A stretch of DNA of 6,352 bases, taken from the NCBI GenBank assembly GCA_020201445.1, contig JAIVGU010000037.1, positions 1 through 6,352 of the forward strand. The letters are read 5' to 3'. Position 1 is the stretch's first letter. Each line of letters opens with the position of its first letter. The notes under the pieces are model-generated. The model saw only the letters and a list, made by a program, of their open reading frames with translations. It did no database searches and was not told where the DNA came from. The position numbers and the translations under genes were made by a program. Origin of the DNA: Halobacteriales archaeon. Lineage in GTDB: Archaea > Thermoplasmatota > E2 > JACPAO01 > JAHFTW01. Below are positions 1 to 4,942 of the stretch, in pieces.

Positions 1-51
1 GGCCTGCGGCTTCGGCGCTGGCTTCGTTCCGAAAAGGGACTTCAGGCCCAT
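1..51 (-). CDS. N-terminal fragment of an unrecognised protein (runs off the left edge)
   Basis: Reading the minus strand from an ATG at 51-49 gives 17 open codons, MGLKSLFGTKPAPKPQA, before the window ends. The start (M-G-L-K-S-L-F-G) followed by a Lys/Pro/Ala-rich stretch looks like a short amphipathic N-terminus followed by a flexible linker. A good TATA-like element lies about 37 nt upstream, which would leave a leader of about 11 nt, and the stop of the upstream lipoprotein gene is 65 nt away. The fragment is too short to assign a family. It rests on the plausible start, the promoter-like element and the spacing, so it could be a chance open frame. Confidence 0.45.
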   Translation of the reverse strand, partial: MGLKSLFGTKPAPKPQA

Positions 52-83
52 GTGTGCAACCCGGGTGGCTGCACTTCCTCTCT

Positions 84-93
84 CAAGATAAAC
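84..93 (-). promoter_or_regulatory. TATA-like element for the gene starting at 51
   Basis: On the minus strand this reads GTTTATCTTG, the most AT-rich stretch in the first 100 nt, preceded by AAC as a possible BRE-like segment. An archaeal start site about 26 nt downstream would fall near 62, giving a leader of about 11 nt to the ATG at 51. This is inferred from sequence only. Confidence 0.4.
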
Positions 94-116
94 GTTGACA
101 CTTTGCCGGATGGCCA

Positions 117-626
117 TCAGGAGGGCGGGTTCCATAGGATGGCCACGGCGACCTGCTGCATGGCGGAGGCGCCGGCGGCGGGTGTGCCGTGGCAGGCCCC
201 CATCTCGGCCACCACGGAGAGGGGGTCGTCGCCGACATCCTCCAGGTCGTGGGCCGTGGCCGTCAGCACCAGCGGGCTCGGCCCGCCGGCCTCGGCGAGG
301 ACCACGTCGTCGGAGGCGAGGAGGGCCACGGTCATCTCCTGCGCGGCCGGGGTGGCCGCCGTCCAGGTGAACGTTGCGCGGAGGCCGGTGTCCCCCTTCC
401 GGAAGTCGACCGGCTTGGGGGAGGCTTGCTGGAAGACGGTGAGCGGGATGGCGCAGCCCTGGGCGCGGAAGTCGATGTTGCTGCTGAGCGTCACGTTCTC
501 CCACCGCGGCGCCGGGCCCGCCGCCGGCGGCGGGGGCATGGAGGTGCCGGTGCCATCGTCGGCCTGCTCCATGCAGCCGGCCAGCAGGAGGAGGGTGAGC
601 GTCAGGAAGGGGGCGGTTCGGGCCAC
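117..626 (-). CDS. Secreted lipoprotein of unknown function
   Basis: This 169-residue protein starts at a GTG (626-624). Residues 1-18 form a signal sequence: a short basic start (R3), a hydrophobic run F7-L15 and a lipobox L-L-A-G-C ending at C18. Lipidation at C18 would anchor it on the outer face of the membrane. A low-complexity, Pro/Ala-rich linker (about 19-40) leads to a domain of alternating hydrophobic residues (about 42-165) that looks like a beta-sandwich. C58 and C145 could form a disulfide. I do not recognise the family and see no catalytic motif. It lies 46 nt downstream of the PUA gene on the same strand but has its own TATA-like run at the leaderless spacing, so it need not be co-transcribed. 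The lipoprotein call is firm; the function is unknown. Confidence 0.8.
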   Translation of the reverse strand: MARTAPFLTLTLLLLAGCMEQADDGTGTSMPPPPAAGPAPRWENVTLSSNIDFRAQGCAIPLTVFQQASPKPVDFRKGDTGLRATFTWTAATPAAQEMTVALLASDDVVLAEAGGPSPLVLTATAHDLEDVGDDPLSVVAEMGACHGTPAAGASAMQQVAVAILWNPPS

Positions 627-647
627 GGGGCGGCCATTGCCGGGCCC

Positions 648-657
648 CCCTTTTGGG
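648..657 (-). promoter_or_regulatory. Weak TATA-like element for the lipoprotein gene
   Basis: The minus strand reads CCCAAAAGGG, the only A/T run in a very GC-rich gap. Its centre is about 26 nt upstream of the GTG at 626, matching the spacing at other starts in this window and implying a leaderless mRNA. The box is a poor match to an archaeal TATA consensus. The same stretch is part of a near-palindromic GGCCC...GGGCC segment that could instead act at the RNA level. Confidence 0.3.
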
Positions 658-672
658 CCTGGTGGGGGCTTC

Positions 673-1179
673 CTAGGGCTCCAGCAGCCACAGCTTGTCG
701 CCCAGGTGGTGGATGGACTTGACCGCCTTGCCCTTGCCGCGCGGCATGGCGGCGCCCGGGACGAGGCATTGCCCGACGGCCAGCGGCTGCCGGTTCTTCT
801 CGTCGCGGACCCAGCACCAGTCGCCGGGCTGGAGGGCGGGGTCGGCCTCCACGATGCCGGGGGCCATCACGTCGGCGCCGTTGACCACGAACTTCACGGC
901 GCCCATGTCCACGGTGACGTAGCGCGCGCTGGGCTTGTGGTGCAGCAGGCCGCGCACGGTGAGGAACGGCGTCGCGGCCATGTCCATGCCCGTCCACAGG
1001 CCGTGCAGCTTGTTGTCCACCACGATGAGGGCGCGGTCGTGGAACTCCCCGGTCTCCACGGCGGCCTCGTCGCCCCACAGGGGGGTTCCCCCCAGCGCGG
1101 CGGAGAGGCGGTCGCGCAGCTCGCGGGTCTCCTTCGTGCGCAGGCGGGCGCGGCGGCGGACGCGGGGCTCCTCGGACAC
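673..1179 (-). CDS. PUA-domain RNA-binding protein, archaeal MCT-1/Tma20-like
   Basis: The product is 168 residues from a GTG at 1179-1177. An Arg/Lys-rich opening (RVRRRARLRTKETRELRD, about 6-23) resembles the start of archaeal MCT-1-like proteins. A pre-PUA region (about 24-86) follows, then a PUA domain at about 88-166. The PUA domain carries the family's marks: V-T-V-D-x-G-A-x-K-F-V-x-x-G-A-D-V-M-x-P-G (88-108), A-x-G (134-136), G-K-A and S-I-H-H-L-G-D-K-L-W (155-164). Eukaryotic relatives (MCTS1/Tma20) act with DENR in ribosome recycling and reinitiation; the archaeal role is less defined, and RNA or ribosome binding is inferred. An upstream in-frame GTG (1203) lies inside the TATA-like element and no Shine-Dalgarno is visible, so the 1179 start with leaderless spacing is preferred. 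The gene is divergent from the transketolase N gene. Confidence 0.85.
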   Translation of the reverse strand: MSEEPRVRRRARLRTKETRELRDRLSAALGGTPLWGDEAAVETGEFHDRALIVVDNKLHGLWTGMDMAATPFLTVRGLLHHKPSARYVTVDMGAVKFVVNGADVMAPGIVEADPALQPGDWCWVRDEKNRQPLAVGQCLVPGAAMPRGKGKAVKSIHHLGDKLWLLEP

Positions 1180-1200
1180 GGGGGCCGCAACGCAGGCCGC

Positions 1201-1210
1201 CACATAGGCT
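1201..1210 (-). promoter_or_regulatory. TATA-like element for the PUA-protein gene
   Basis: The minus strand reads AGCCTATGTG. The TAT core is centred about 26 nt upstream of the GTG at 1179, so transcription would begin at or next to the start codon and the mRNA would be leaderless. This spacing is the main reason for choosing the 1179 start. It is a sequence-based inference. Confidence 0.4.
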
Positions 1211-1373
1211 GGGCGGTCACGCGGGCTGCGCGTTCCACGCGTAGGCGTACGCCACGTCCTGCCGCGCGGCGGGCGCGACCACGTGGACCGGCGTGCCCTC
1301 GGGCGGGCAGCCCGTCGCCGACAGGTGGATGCCGAACCGGGGCTCCCTGCAACCCCTGCCGTGGACGCCCCAG

Positions 1374-1384
1374 CCCTTATCTCG
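1374..1384 (+). promoter_or_regulatory. TATA-like element for the transketolase N-subunit gene
   Basis: The sequence CCCTTATCTCG is centred at about 1379.5, close to 26.5 nt upstream of the GTG at 1406. It is the clearest AT-rich hexamer in the divergent intergenic region 1180-1405. The spacing predicts a leaderless transcript and selects GTG 1406 over the far-upstream ATG at 1283. Besides the two promoter elements I see no convincing gene or RNA in 1180-1405. Confidence 0.5.
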
Positions 1385-1405
1385 CGGATTTCCGTCGGCG
1401 CCACC

Positions 1406-2260
1406 GTGCAGGCCCTCCAGGCGCGGCAGCCCTTGACCATCCCCGAGCTGCAGGAGAAGGCCAGGAAGCTGCGCATCGAGGTCCTGAAGATGACCTTCGG
1501 CGCCGGCTCGGGCCACCCCGGCGGCTCCTTCTCGATGGCGGAGTTCCTGGCGGCGCTCTACTACAACAAGCTGCGCGTCTCGCCGCAGAACCCCAAGGAC
1601 CCCGACCGCGACCTCTTCATCCTCTCCAAGGGCCACTGCGCCCCCGGCCTCTACGCGGTGCTGGGCGACCTCGGCTTCTTCCCCCGCGAGGAGTTCAAGC
1701 GCCTGCGCAAGTTCGGCGGCCTGCTGCAGGGCCACGCCGACCGCAAGATCCCCGGCATCGAGATGAGCACCGGCTCGCTCGGGATGGGGCTCGGCTACGG
1801 CAACGGCTGCGCCATCGCCAAGCGCATCGACGGCAAGCAGGGCCGCGTCTACGTCGTGCTCGGCGACGGCGAGCTGCAGGAGGGCAACATCTGGGAGTCC
1901 GCCCTCACCGCCAGCCACCGCAGCCTCGACAACGTGTGCGTCATCGTCGACGCCAACAAGATCCAGATCGACGGCTGGACGAAGGACGTCAAGAACGTCG
2001 CGCCCATCGACGCGAAGTTCAAGGCGTTCGGGTTCTGGACCAAGGTGGTCCCCGGCCACGACCTCAAGGCCATCCTCGCCGCCTACGACGAGGCCGAGCA
2101 GGTGAAGGGCCAGCCGCAGTGCCTCGTCATGGACACCGAGAAGGGGCACGGGGTCAGCTTCATGGTGGGCCAGCCGCAGTTCCACGGCCGGGCCCTCACC
2201 AAGGACGAGATGGTGAAGGCGATGGCCGAGCTGGGCGAGACTTGGATGCCTGAGGCCTGA
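1406..2260 (+). CDS. tkt: Transketolase, N-terminal (ThDP pyrophosphate-binding) subunit
   Basis: With its partner at 3421-4446 this forms transketolase, which moves two-carbon ketol units between sugar phosphates in the cytosolic non-oxidative pentose phosphate pathway. The product is 284 residues, normal for archaeal split N-subunits. Visible landmarks are G-S-G-H-P-G-G-S (34-41), S-K-G-H-C-A-P-G (74-81), Q-G-H (108-110) and the ThDP/Mg motif G-D-G-E-L-Q-E-G (153-160) with its downstream N184 in D-A-N-K. Near the end is M-D-T-x-K-G-H-G (242-249). The GTG at 1406 is chosen because a TATA-like box lies about 26 nt upstream. An ATG at 1283 would add 41 low-complexity residues unlike the family, and a TTG at 1433 would also keep the conserved core. 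GC is about 70% or more with G/C-ending codons, typical of the host. The partner gene is separated by a toxin-antitoxin cassette. Confidence 0.93.
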   Translation: MQALQARQPLTIPELQEKARKLRIEVLKMTFGAGSGHPGGSFSMAEFLAALYYNKLRVSPQNPKDPDRDLFILSKGHCAPGLYAVLGDLGFFPREEFKRLRKFGGLLQGHADRKIPGIEMSTGSLGMGLGYGNGCAIAKRIDGKQGRVYVVLGDGELQEGNIWESALTASHRSLDNVCVIVDANKIQIDGWTKDVKNVAPIDAKFKAFGFWTKVVPGHDLKAILAAYDEAEQVKGQPQCLVMDTEKGHGVSFMVGQPQFHGRALTKDEMVKAMAELGETWMPEA

Positions 2261-2300
2261 ACAAGAAGCGGCGGCAAAAAGTATCGCCTTGGCACATAGG

Positions 2301-2320
2301 AAACAAACTTAAACAAACTT
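2301..2320 (+). repeat. Perfect tandem 10-bp repeat, candidate operator
   Basis: AAACAAACTT occurs twice with no gap (2301-2310 and 2311-2320). It lies immediately before the toxin-antitoxin cassette and its junction forms the candidate TATA box. A tandem 10-bp repeat places two identical sites about one helical turn apart, a common arrangement for cooperative binding by ribbon-helix-helix or winged-helix dimers. An autoregulatory operator is therefore a reasonable inference; no binding is shown. Confidence 0.55.
2307..2314 (+). promoter_or_regulatory. TATA-like element of the antitoxin-toxin operon
   Basis: The sequence ACTTAAAC spans the junction of the two 10-bp repeats. Its TTAA core is centred at 2310.5, 26.5 nt before the ATG at 2337, predicting a leaderless mRNA. 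Protein bound to the repeats would occlude the box. Another AT-rich stretch (TTTTACATAC, 2319-2328) is too close to the start for the usual archaeal spacing. Confidence 0.5.
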
Positions 2321-2336
2321 TTACATACAAGACTTG

Positions 2337-2963
2337 ATGACCCGCACGGAAATCCCCGTCTCTGCGCAGGCCTGGATTGCTTGCGCCCTGTTGACCCAGG
2401 AACACCCAGAGCGCGAGGCGTTCTCAGAAGAGGAGATTCTCCATCGTGTTCGCTTGGCCCACCTCAGCAGGCCCAGCCAAGAAATCCAGAAAGGAACCGT
2501 GCAACACATCCGTCAGCATGCAGTCGCAAACCGCCGCACGGATGCCCGCTTCCGCTACTTGTATGCCCCGAAGGCCCGCACCGGAAAACGCCGCCTGTTC
2601 CGACCGGGTGACGATTTCCTTCCGTCGAAGAAAAGGGGTGCTACCCACCCATCCCGTGACGACATCCCAAAGGAGTTCTGGCCACTCCTGAGTTGGTACG
2701 AATCTTGGAGCAAAGGTGAGGGCATCGTTTCCACACGGCTGAAGCCATTGTTTCTCGATTTCAGCGAAGATGAACTCCTCCTCCTGCATCGCGCCGCAAC
2801 GCGCCGTGGCATGGCCGTTGAACAGGCTGTGCGCCGGGCAACCCTCGATTGGGCCAAGTCCTTGGAGAGGTCCGACCGAGAGACCCTCCTTGATCTCGTC
2901 GGCACTGTCGAGGGAGCCCACGACACGTCCGATGCGCATGACGACATCTATGGGGCGCCCTAA
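2337..2963 (+). CDS. Putative antitoxin: winged-helix-like N-terminus plus ribbon-helix-helix-like C-terminus
   Basis: The product is 208 residues from the ATG at 2337; a TTG codon directly before it is a less likely start. Counting from that ATG, residues about 10-92 look like a small winged-helix domain: a helix A-W-I-A-C-A-L-L, an acidic S-E-E-E-I-L helix, a turn and helix around K-G-T-V-Q-H-I-R-Q-H, then a beta wing R-Y-L-Y-A-P and K-R-R-L-F-R-P-G-D. A linker with D-I-P-K-E-F-W-P-L-L-S-W-Y follows (109-121). Residues about 134-175 fit a ribbon-helix-helix pattern: strand R-L-K-P-L-F-L-D-F, helix S-E-D-E-L-L-L-L-H-R-A-A, then R-R-G-M-A-V-E-Q-A-V-R-R-A. The tail is acidic (four Asp in the last 13). 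Its stop overlaps the vapC start (TAATG), and this position, DNA-binding-like domains and acidic tail suggest an antitoxin and autorepressor. It is longer than usual VapB proteins. GC is visibly lower than that of the flanking genes. I do not recognise a named family. Confidence 0.75.
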   Translation: MTRTEIPVSAQAWIACALLTQEHPEREAFSEEEILHRVRLAHLSRPSQEIQKGTVQHIRQHAVANRRTDARFRYLYAPKARTGKRRLFRPGDDFLPSKKRGATHPSRDDIPKEFWPLLSWYESWSKGEGIVSTRLKPLFLDFSEDELLLLHRAATRRGMAVEQAVRRATLDWAKSLERSDRETLLDLVGTVEGAHDTSDAHDDIYGAP

Positions 2964-3376
2964 TGCGCGCCTTCGTGGACACGAGCGCCCTGCTAGCGCT
3001 CGCGGCGCGCCAAGACGCCCACCATCAGGCGGCGGTCGCCTTCCTCGCCGGCCTCCCTCGCGCTGCGCGGCTCTTGACCTCCGATTACGTGTTCGACGAG
3101 ACCATGACCCGGCTGCGGCGCATCGACGGCCATGCCGCGGCGGTCAGGGTGGGCGAGGCGCTGCGCGCGTCCAAGATGGCCACCATCGAGCGCATCAGCG
3201 AAGCTGAACTGGAGGCGGCCTGGAAACTCTTCGTGAAGTACCGCGACCAGCCCCTAAGCTTCACGGATTGCACCGTTGCTGCCATGGCCCAAGCTCGTCG
3301 TCTCCCCGTCTTCGCCTTTGACGACGACTTCCGCCGCATTGGCCTCCAGGTCTTGCCTCAGGTGCCGAATCCTTAA
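2963..3376 (+). CDS. vapC: PIN-domain ribonuclease toxin, VapC family
   Basis: The protein has 137 residues, the usual size for a VapC toxin, and is a single PIN domain. The predicted Mg-binding acidic residues are D6 in F-V-D-T-S-A-L-L-A, E46 in S-D-Y-V-F-D-E-T, D102 in S-F-T-D-C, and D120-D122 in F-A-F-D-D-D-F. The set looks complete, so the toxin is probably active. VapC proteins cut tRNA or rRNA when not held by their antitoxin. The ATG shares one base with the preceding stop (TAATG), indicating translational coupling to the putative antitoxin. The stop codon TAA is part of a TATA-like element that may drive the next gene. The specific RNA target cannot be read from sequence, and a non-TA housekeeping PIN role is possible but less likely given the pairing. 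Confidence 0.9.
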   Translation: MRAFVDTSALLALAARQDAHHQAAVAFLAGLPRAARLLTSDYVFDETMTRLRRIDGHAAAVRVGEALRASKMATIERISEAELEAAWKLFVKYRDQPLSFTDCTVAAMAQARRLPVFAFDDDFRRIGLQVLPQVPNP

Positions 3377-3378
3377 GC
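3371..3378 (+). promoter_or_regulatory. TATA-like element overlapping the vapC stop
   Basis: CCTTAAGC contains the vapC stop codon (TAA 3374-3376). Its TTAA core is centred at 3374.5, 26.5 nt upstream of the ATG at 3401, the same spacing as for the antitoxin and transketolase N starts. It would give the C-subunit gene a promoter independent of both the N-subunit promoter and the repressible cassette promoter. Inferred from position and composition only. Confidence 0.42.
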
Positions 3379-3400
3379 GGAAAGTGAGTGTGGAGCCACC

Positions 3401-3421
3401 ATGGAACAGTGGGTGGCCTGA
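3401..3421 (+). CDS. Six-codon leaderless upstream ORF coupled to the transketolase C-subunit
   Basis: ATG 3401 opens the peptide M-E-Q-W-V-A and ends at TGA 3419-3421, whose last base is the first base of the ATG of the next gene (TGATG). The ATG lies 26.5 nt from the centre of the TATA-like element, so an initiating ribosome on a leaderless mRNA could read this ORF and reinitiate on the transketolase gene. A GGTGG (3412-3416) just before the second ATG might help reinitiation. Family knowledge supports leaderless transcription in archaea; translation of this peptide is inferred, and it may be chance. Confidence 0.35.
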   Translation: MEQWVA

Positions 3422-4446
3422 TGGCCTCCGCCCCCGCCGCCAGCCCGGCGCAGTGGAAGACCGGCGAGAAGGTCAGCATCCGCGACGGCTACGGCAAGGG
3501 GCTCCTCTACGTGGGGCAGACCCACGCCGACGTCGTGGCGCTCGACGCCGACCTCGCCGAGAGCACGCGCAGCCACTGGTTCGCCAGGGAGTTCCCCCAG
3601 CGTTTCTACCAGATGGGCATCAGCGAGCAGGACATGGTCGTCACCGCCGCCGGCCTGGCGCACATGGGCAAGGTGCCGTTCGCCTCCAGCTTCGCCATCT
3701 TTTTGCAGCGCGGCTGGGAGCAGATCCGCAACTGCGTTGGCCGCCAGAACCTCAACGTCAAGTTCTGCGGCAGCCACGGCGGCCTGATGACCGGCCAGGA
3801 CGGCAGCAGCGCGCACGCCCTCGAGGACGTCGGCGTCATGCGCACCCTGCCGCACATGGGCGTCGTGGCGCCGTGCGACGCCGTCGAGGCGCAGTCGGCG
3901 GTGCTGGCGATGTACCTCCGCCCCGGCCCCGCCTACATGCGCTCCACCCGCGCCGCGGTCCCCGTCCTCTTCGACACGGACCACGAGTTCAAGTGGGGCC
4001 AGGGCCACGTCATGCACGACGGCGAGGACGCCGCCATCGTCGCCAACGGCCCCCAGGTCGCGGAGGCGCTCGTCGCGGCCAAGGAGCTGAAGCAGAAGGG
4101 CGTCAGCGTCCGCGTCATCAGCATGGCCTCGGTCAAGCCCATCGACCGCACCCTCATCGCCAAGGCGGGCCGCGACACCGGCTTCGTCGTCTCCGCCGAG
4201 GACCACTTCATCCACAACGGCCTCGGCTCGGCGGTGGCGGAGTGCCTCGCCGGCGAGGGCGTGGCCGCCAAGCTATGGCGGGTCGGCGTGCAGGACAGCT
4301 TCACCCAGTCCGGCGACCCGAAGGACCTCTACCGCTACTACGGCGTCGACGCGCAGGCCATCGCCGACATCACGCTGCGCCTGCGCGACGGCAGCCTGCG
4401 CGCCCCGCTCGCCCCGCACGACCTGGTGGCCCCGGCGCGTGCCTAG
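3421..4446 (+). CDS. tkt: Transketolase, C-terminal (pyrimidine-binding and C-terminal domain) subunit
   Basis: This is the partner of the N-subunit at 1406-2260. It is 341 residues from ATG 3421, slightly long for the family because of about 15 extra residues at each end. The pyrimidine-binding domain (about 16-185) holds the catalytic Glu that activates ThDP: E69 in M-G-I-S-E-Q-D-M. It also has P-F-A-S-S-F-A-I-F (86-94), G-S-H-G-G-L-M-T-G-Q-D-G (117-128) with S-A-H-A-L-E-D (130-136), and M-R-S-T-R (173-177). The C-terminal domain (about 200-320) contains V-S-A-E-D-H-F-I-H-N-G-L-G-S (257-270). A GTG at 3388 would add 11 non-conserved residues and lacks a suitably spaced TATA element. The overlap with the 6-codon ORF and the GGTGG before ATG 3421 favour this start. 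It overlaps the cupredoxin gene by 8 nt. Codon use is GC-rich, like the N-subunit. Confidence 0.93.
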   Translation: MASAPAASPAQWKTGEKVSIRDGYGKGLLYVGQTHADVVALDADLAESTRSHWFAREFPQRFYQMGISEQDMVVTAAGLAHMGKVPFASSFAIFLQRGWEQIRNCVGRQNLNVKFCGSHGGLMTGQDGSSAHALEDVGVMRTLPHMGVVAPCDAVEAQSAVLAMYLRPGPAYMRSTRAAVPVLFDTDHEFKWGQGHVMHDGEDAAIVANGPQVAEALVAAKELKQKGVSVRVISMASVKPIDRTLIAKAGRDTGFVVSAEDHFIHNGLGSAVAECLAGEGVAAKLWRVGVQDSFTQSGDPKDLYRYYGVDAQAIADITLRLRDGSLRAPLAPHDLVAPARA

Positions 4447-4933
4447 GCGCCGCGCCGCCGCGCTCCTGTGCCTGGCCGCCCTGCTGGCGCTCGCCGCCCC
4501 CGCGGGCGCGCACGACGAATCCGGCCGCGACGCCCAGTCGCCGCTCCTGGCGCACGGGCAGTCCTACAACGAGACCGCGCACGCCGCAGGCACCTCTCCC
4601 TACCACTGCCATGTCCACTCTGGGATGCAGGGCGCGCTCGTCGTCCTGCCCGACGCCGACCCGAGGGGTCCGCAGCTCCACCGCATCGCCATCCGCGACG
4701 ACGGCAACGCGACCCACCTGGCCGCCATGGGCTTCCGCGACGCGGCCAGCGGCGGCAACACCACGACCGTCCACCTCGGCGACCGCATCCAGTGGACCAA
4801 CGAGGGCGCCCTGGCCCACGACGTCCACCTCTCCTGGCCGGCGCCCGCCGACAGCGGCTCCTTCGAGCTGTGGGTCATCGGCGGGCTCATCGCCGCGCTG
4901 CTGGGCATCACCTGGGCGGCGCGCCGAATCTAG
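4439..4933 (+). CDS. Membrane-anchored cupredoxin with permuted ligand order
   Basis: This 164-residue type-1 copper-protein candidate starts at a GTG overlapping the transketolase gene by 8 nt, with GGTGG at 4425-4429 as a plausible ribosome site. Residues 1-24 are a signal peptide (R3-R4-R5, hydrophobic core, cleavage after A-G-A). The segment Y-H-C-H-V-H-S-G-M-Q-G (55-65) supplies C57, H60 and M63. The usual first half of the fold follows instead of preceding it: V-x-L-G-D-x-I-x-W-T-N (111-121) and L-A-H-D-V (125-129), supplying H127. All four ligands are thus present in C-H-M...H order. A single membrane helix (about 142-161) ends in a short basic tail (A-A-R-R-I), giving an extracytoplasmic domain with a C-terminal anchor. 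An electron-transfer or copper-binding role is inferred. Alternatively, it may be two partial domains. Linkage to transketolase seems positional only. Confidence 0.8.
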   Translation: MPRRRAAALLCLAALLALAAPAGAHDESGRDAQSPLLAHGQSYNETAHAAGTSPYHCHVHSGMQGALVVLPDADPRGPQLHRIAIRDDGNATHLAAMGFRDAASGGNTTTVHLGDRIQWTNEGALAHDVHLSWPAPADSGSFELWVIGGLIAALLGITWAARRI

Positions 4934-4942
4934 CCGCTTCGA

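Noticed and set aside
640..662. GGCCC...GGGCC near-palindrome with an A4/T4 run as an intrinsic terminator for the PUA gene
   Set aside because: On the coding strand the run is A, not T, and the stem is only about five base pairs. The TATA-like reading fits the spacing better, though weakly.
1217..2185. Minus-strand frame of 322 codons ending in A-Y-A-W-N-A-Q-P-A
   Set aside because: Nearly all of it is the antisense shadow of transketolase N. The last 50 or so residues in the intergenic region look more protein-like, but that stretch has no ATG or TTG start, and its only GTG would give about 21 residues.
52..2253. Very long plus-strand open frame of 733 codons
   Set aside because: It runs antisense to the lipoprotein and PUA genes and then out of frame through the transketolase N gene. 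Its peptide is Arg/Pro/Gly-rich low complexity, as expected from high-GC shadow frames.
2261..3380. AAGCGG on both sides of the cassette as a target-site duplication
   Set aside because: Six bases of GC-rich sequence can match by chance, the copies are not exactly at the cassette ends, and no terminal inverted repeats or recombinase are present. Kept only as a weak hint.
3388..3420. GTG 3388 as the transketolase C-subunit start
   Set aside because: It adds 11 residues with no family similarity, lacks a TATA-like element at the leaderless distance and would read through the short ORF junction.
1406..4446. Reading the thiamine enzyme halves as DXS or a pyruvate dehydrogenase E1
   Set aside because: The N-subunit G-S-G-H-P-G-G and S-K-G-H elements, together with the separate C-subunit M-G-I-S-E-Q and G-Q-D-G-S-S-A-H elements, match archaeal split transketolase better.
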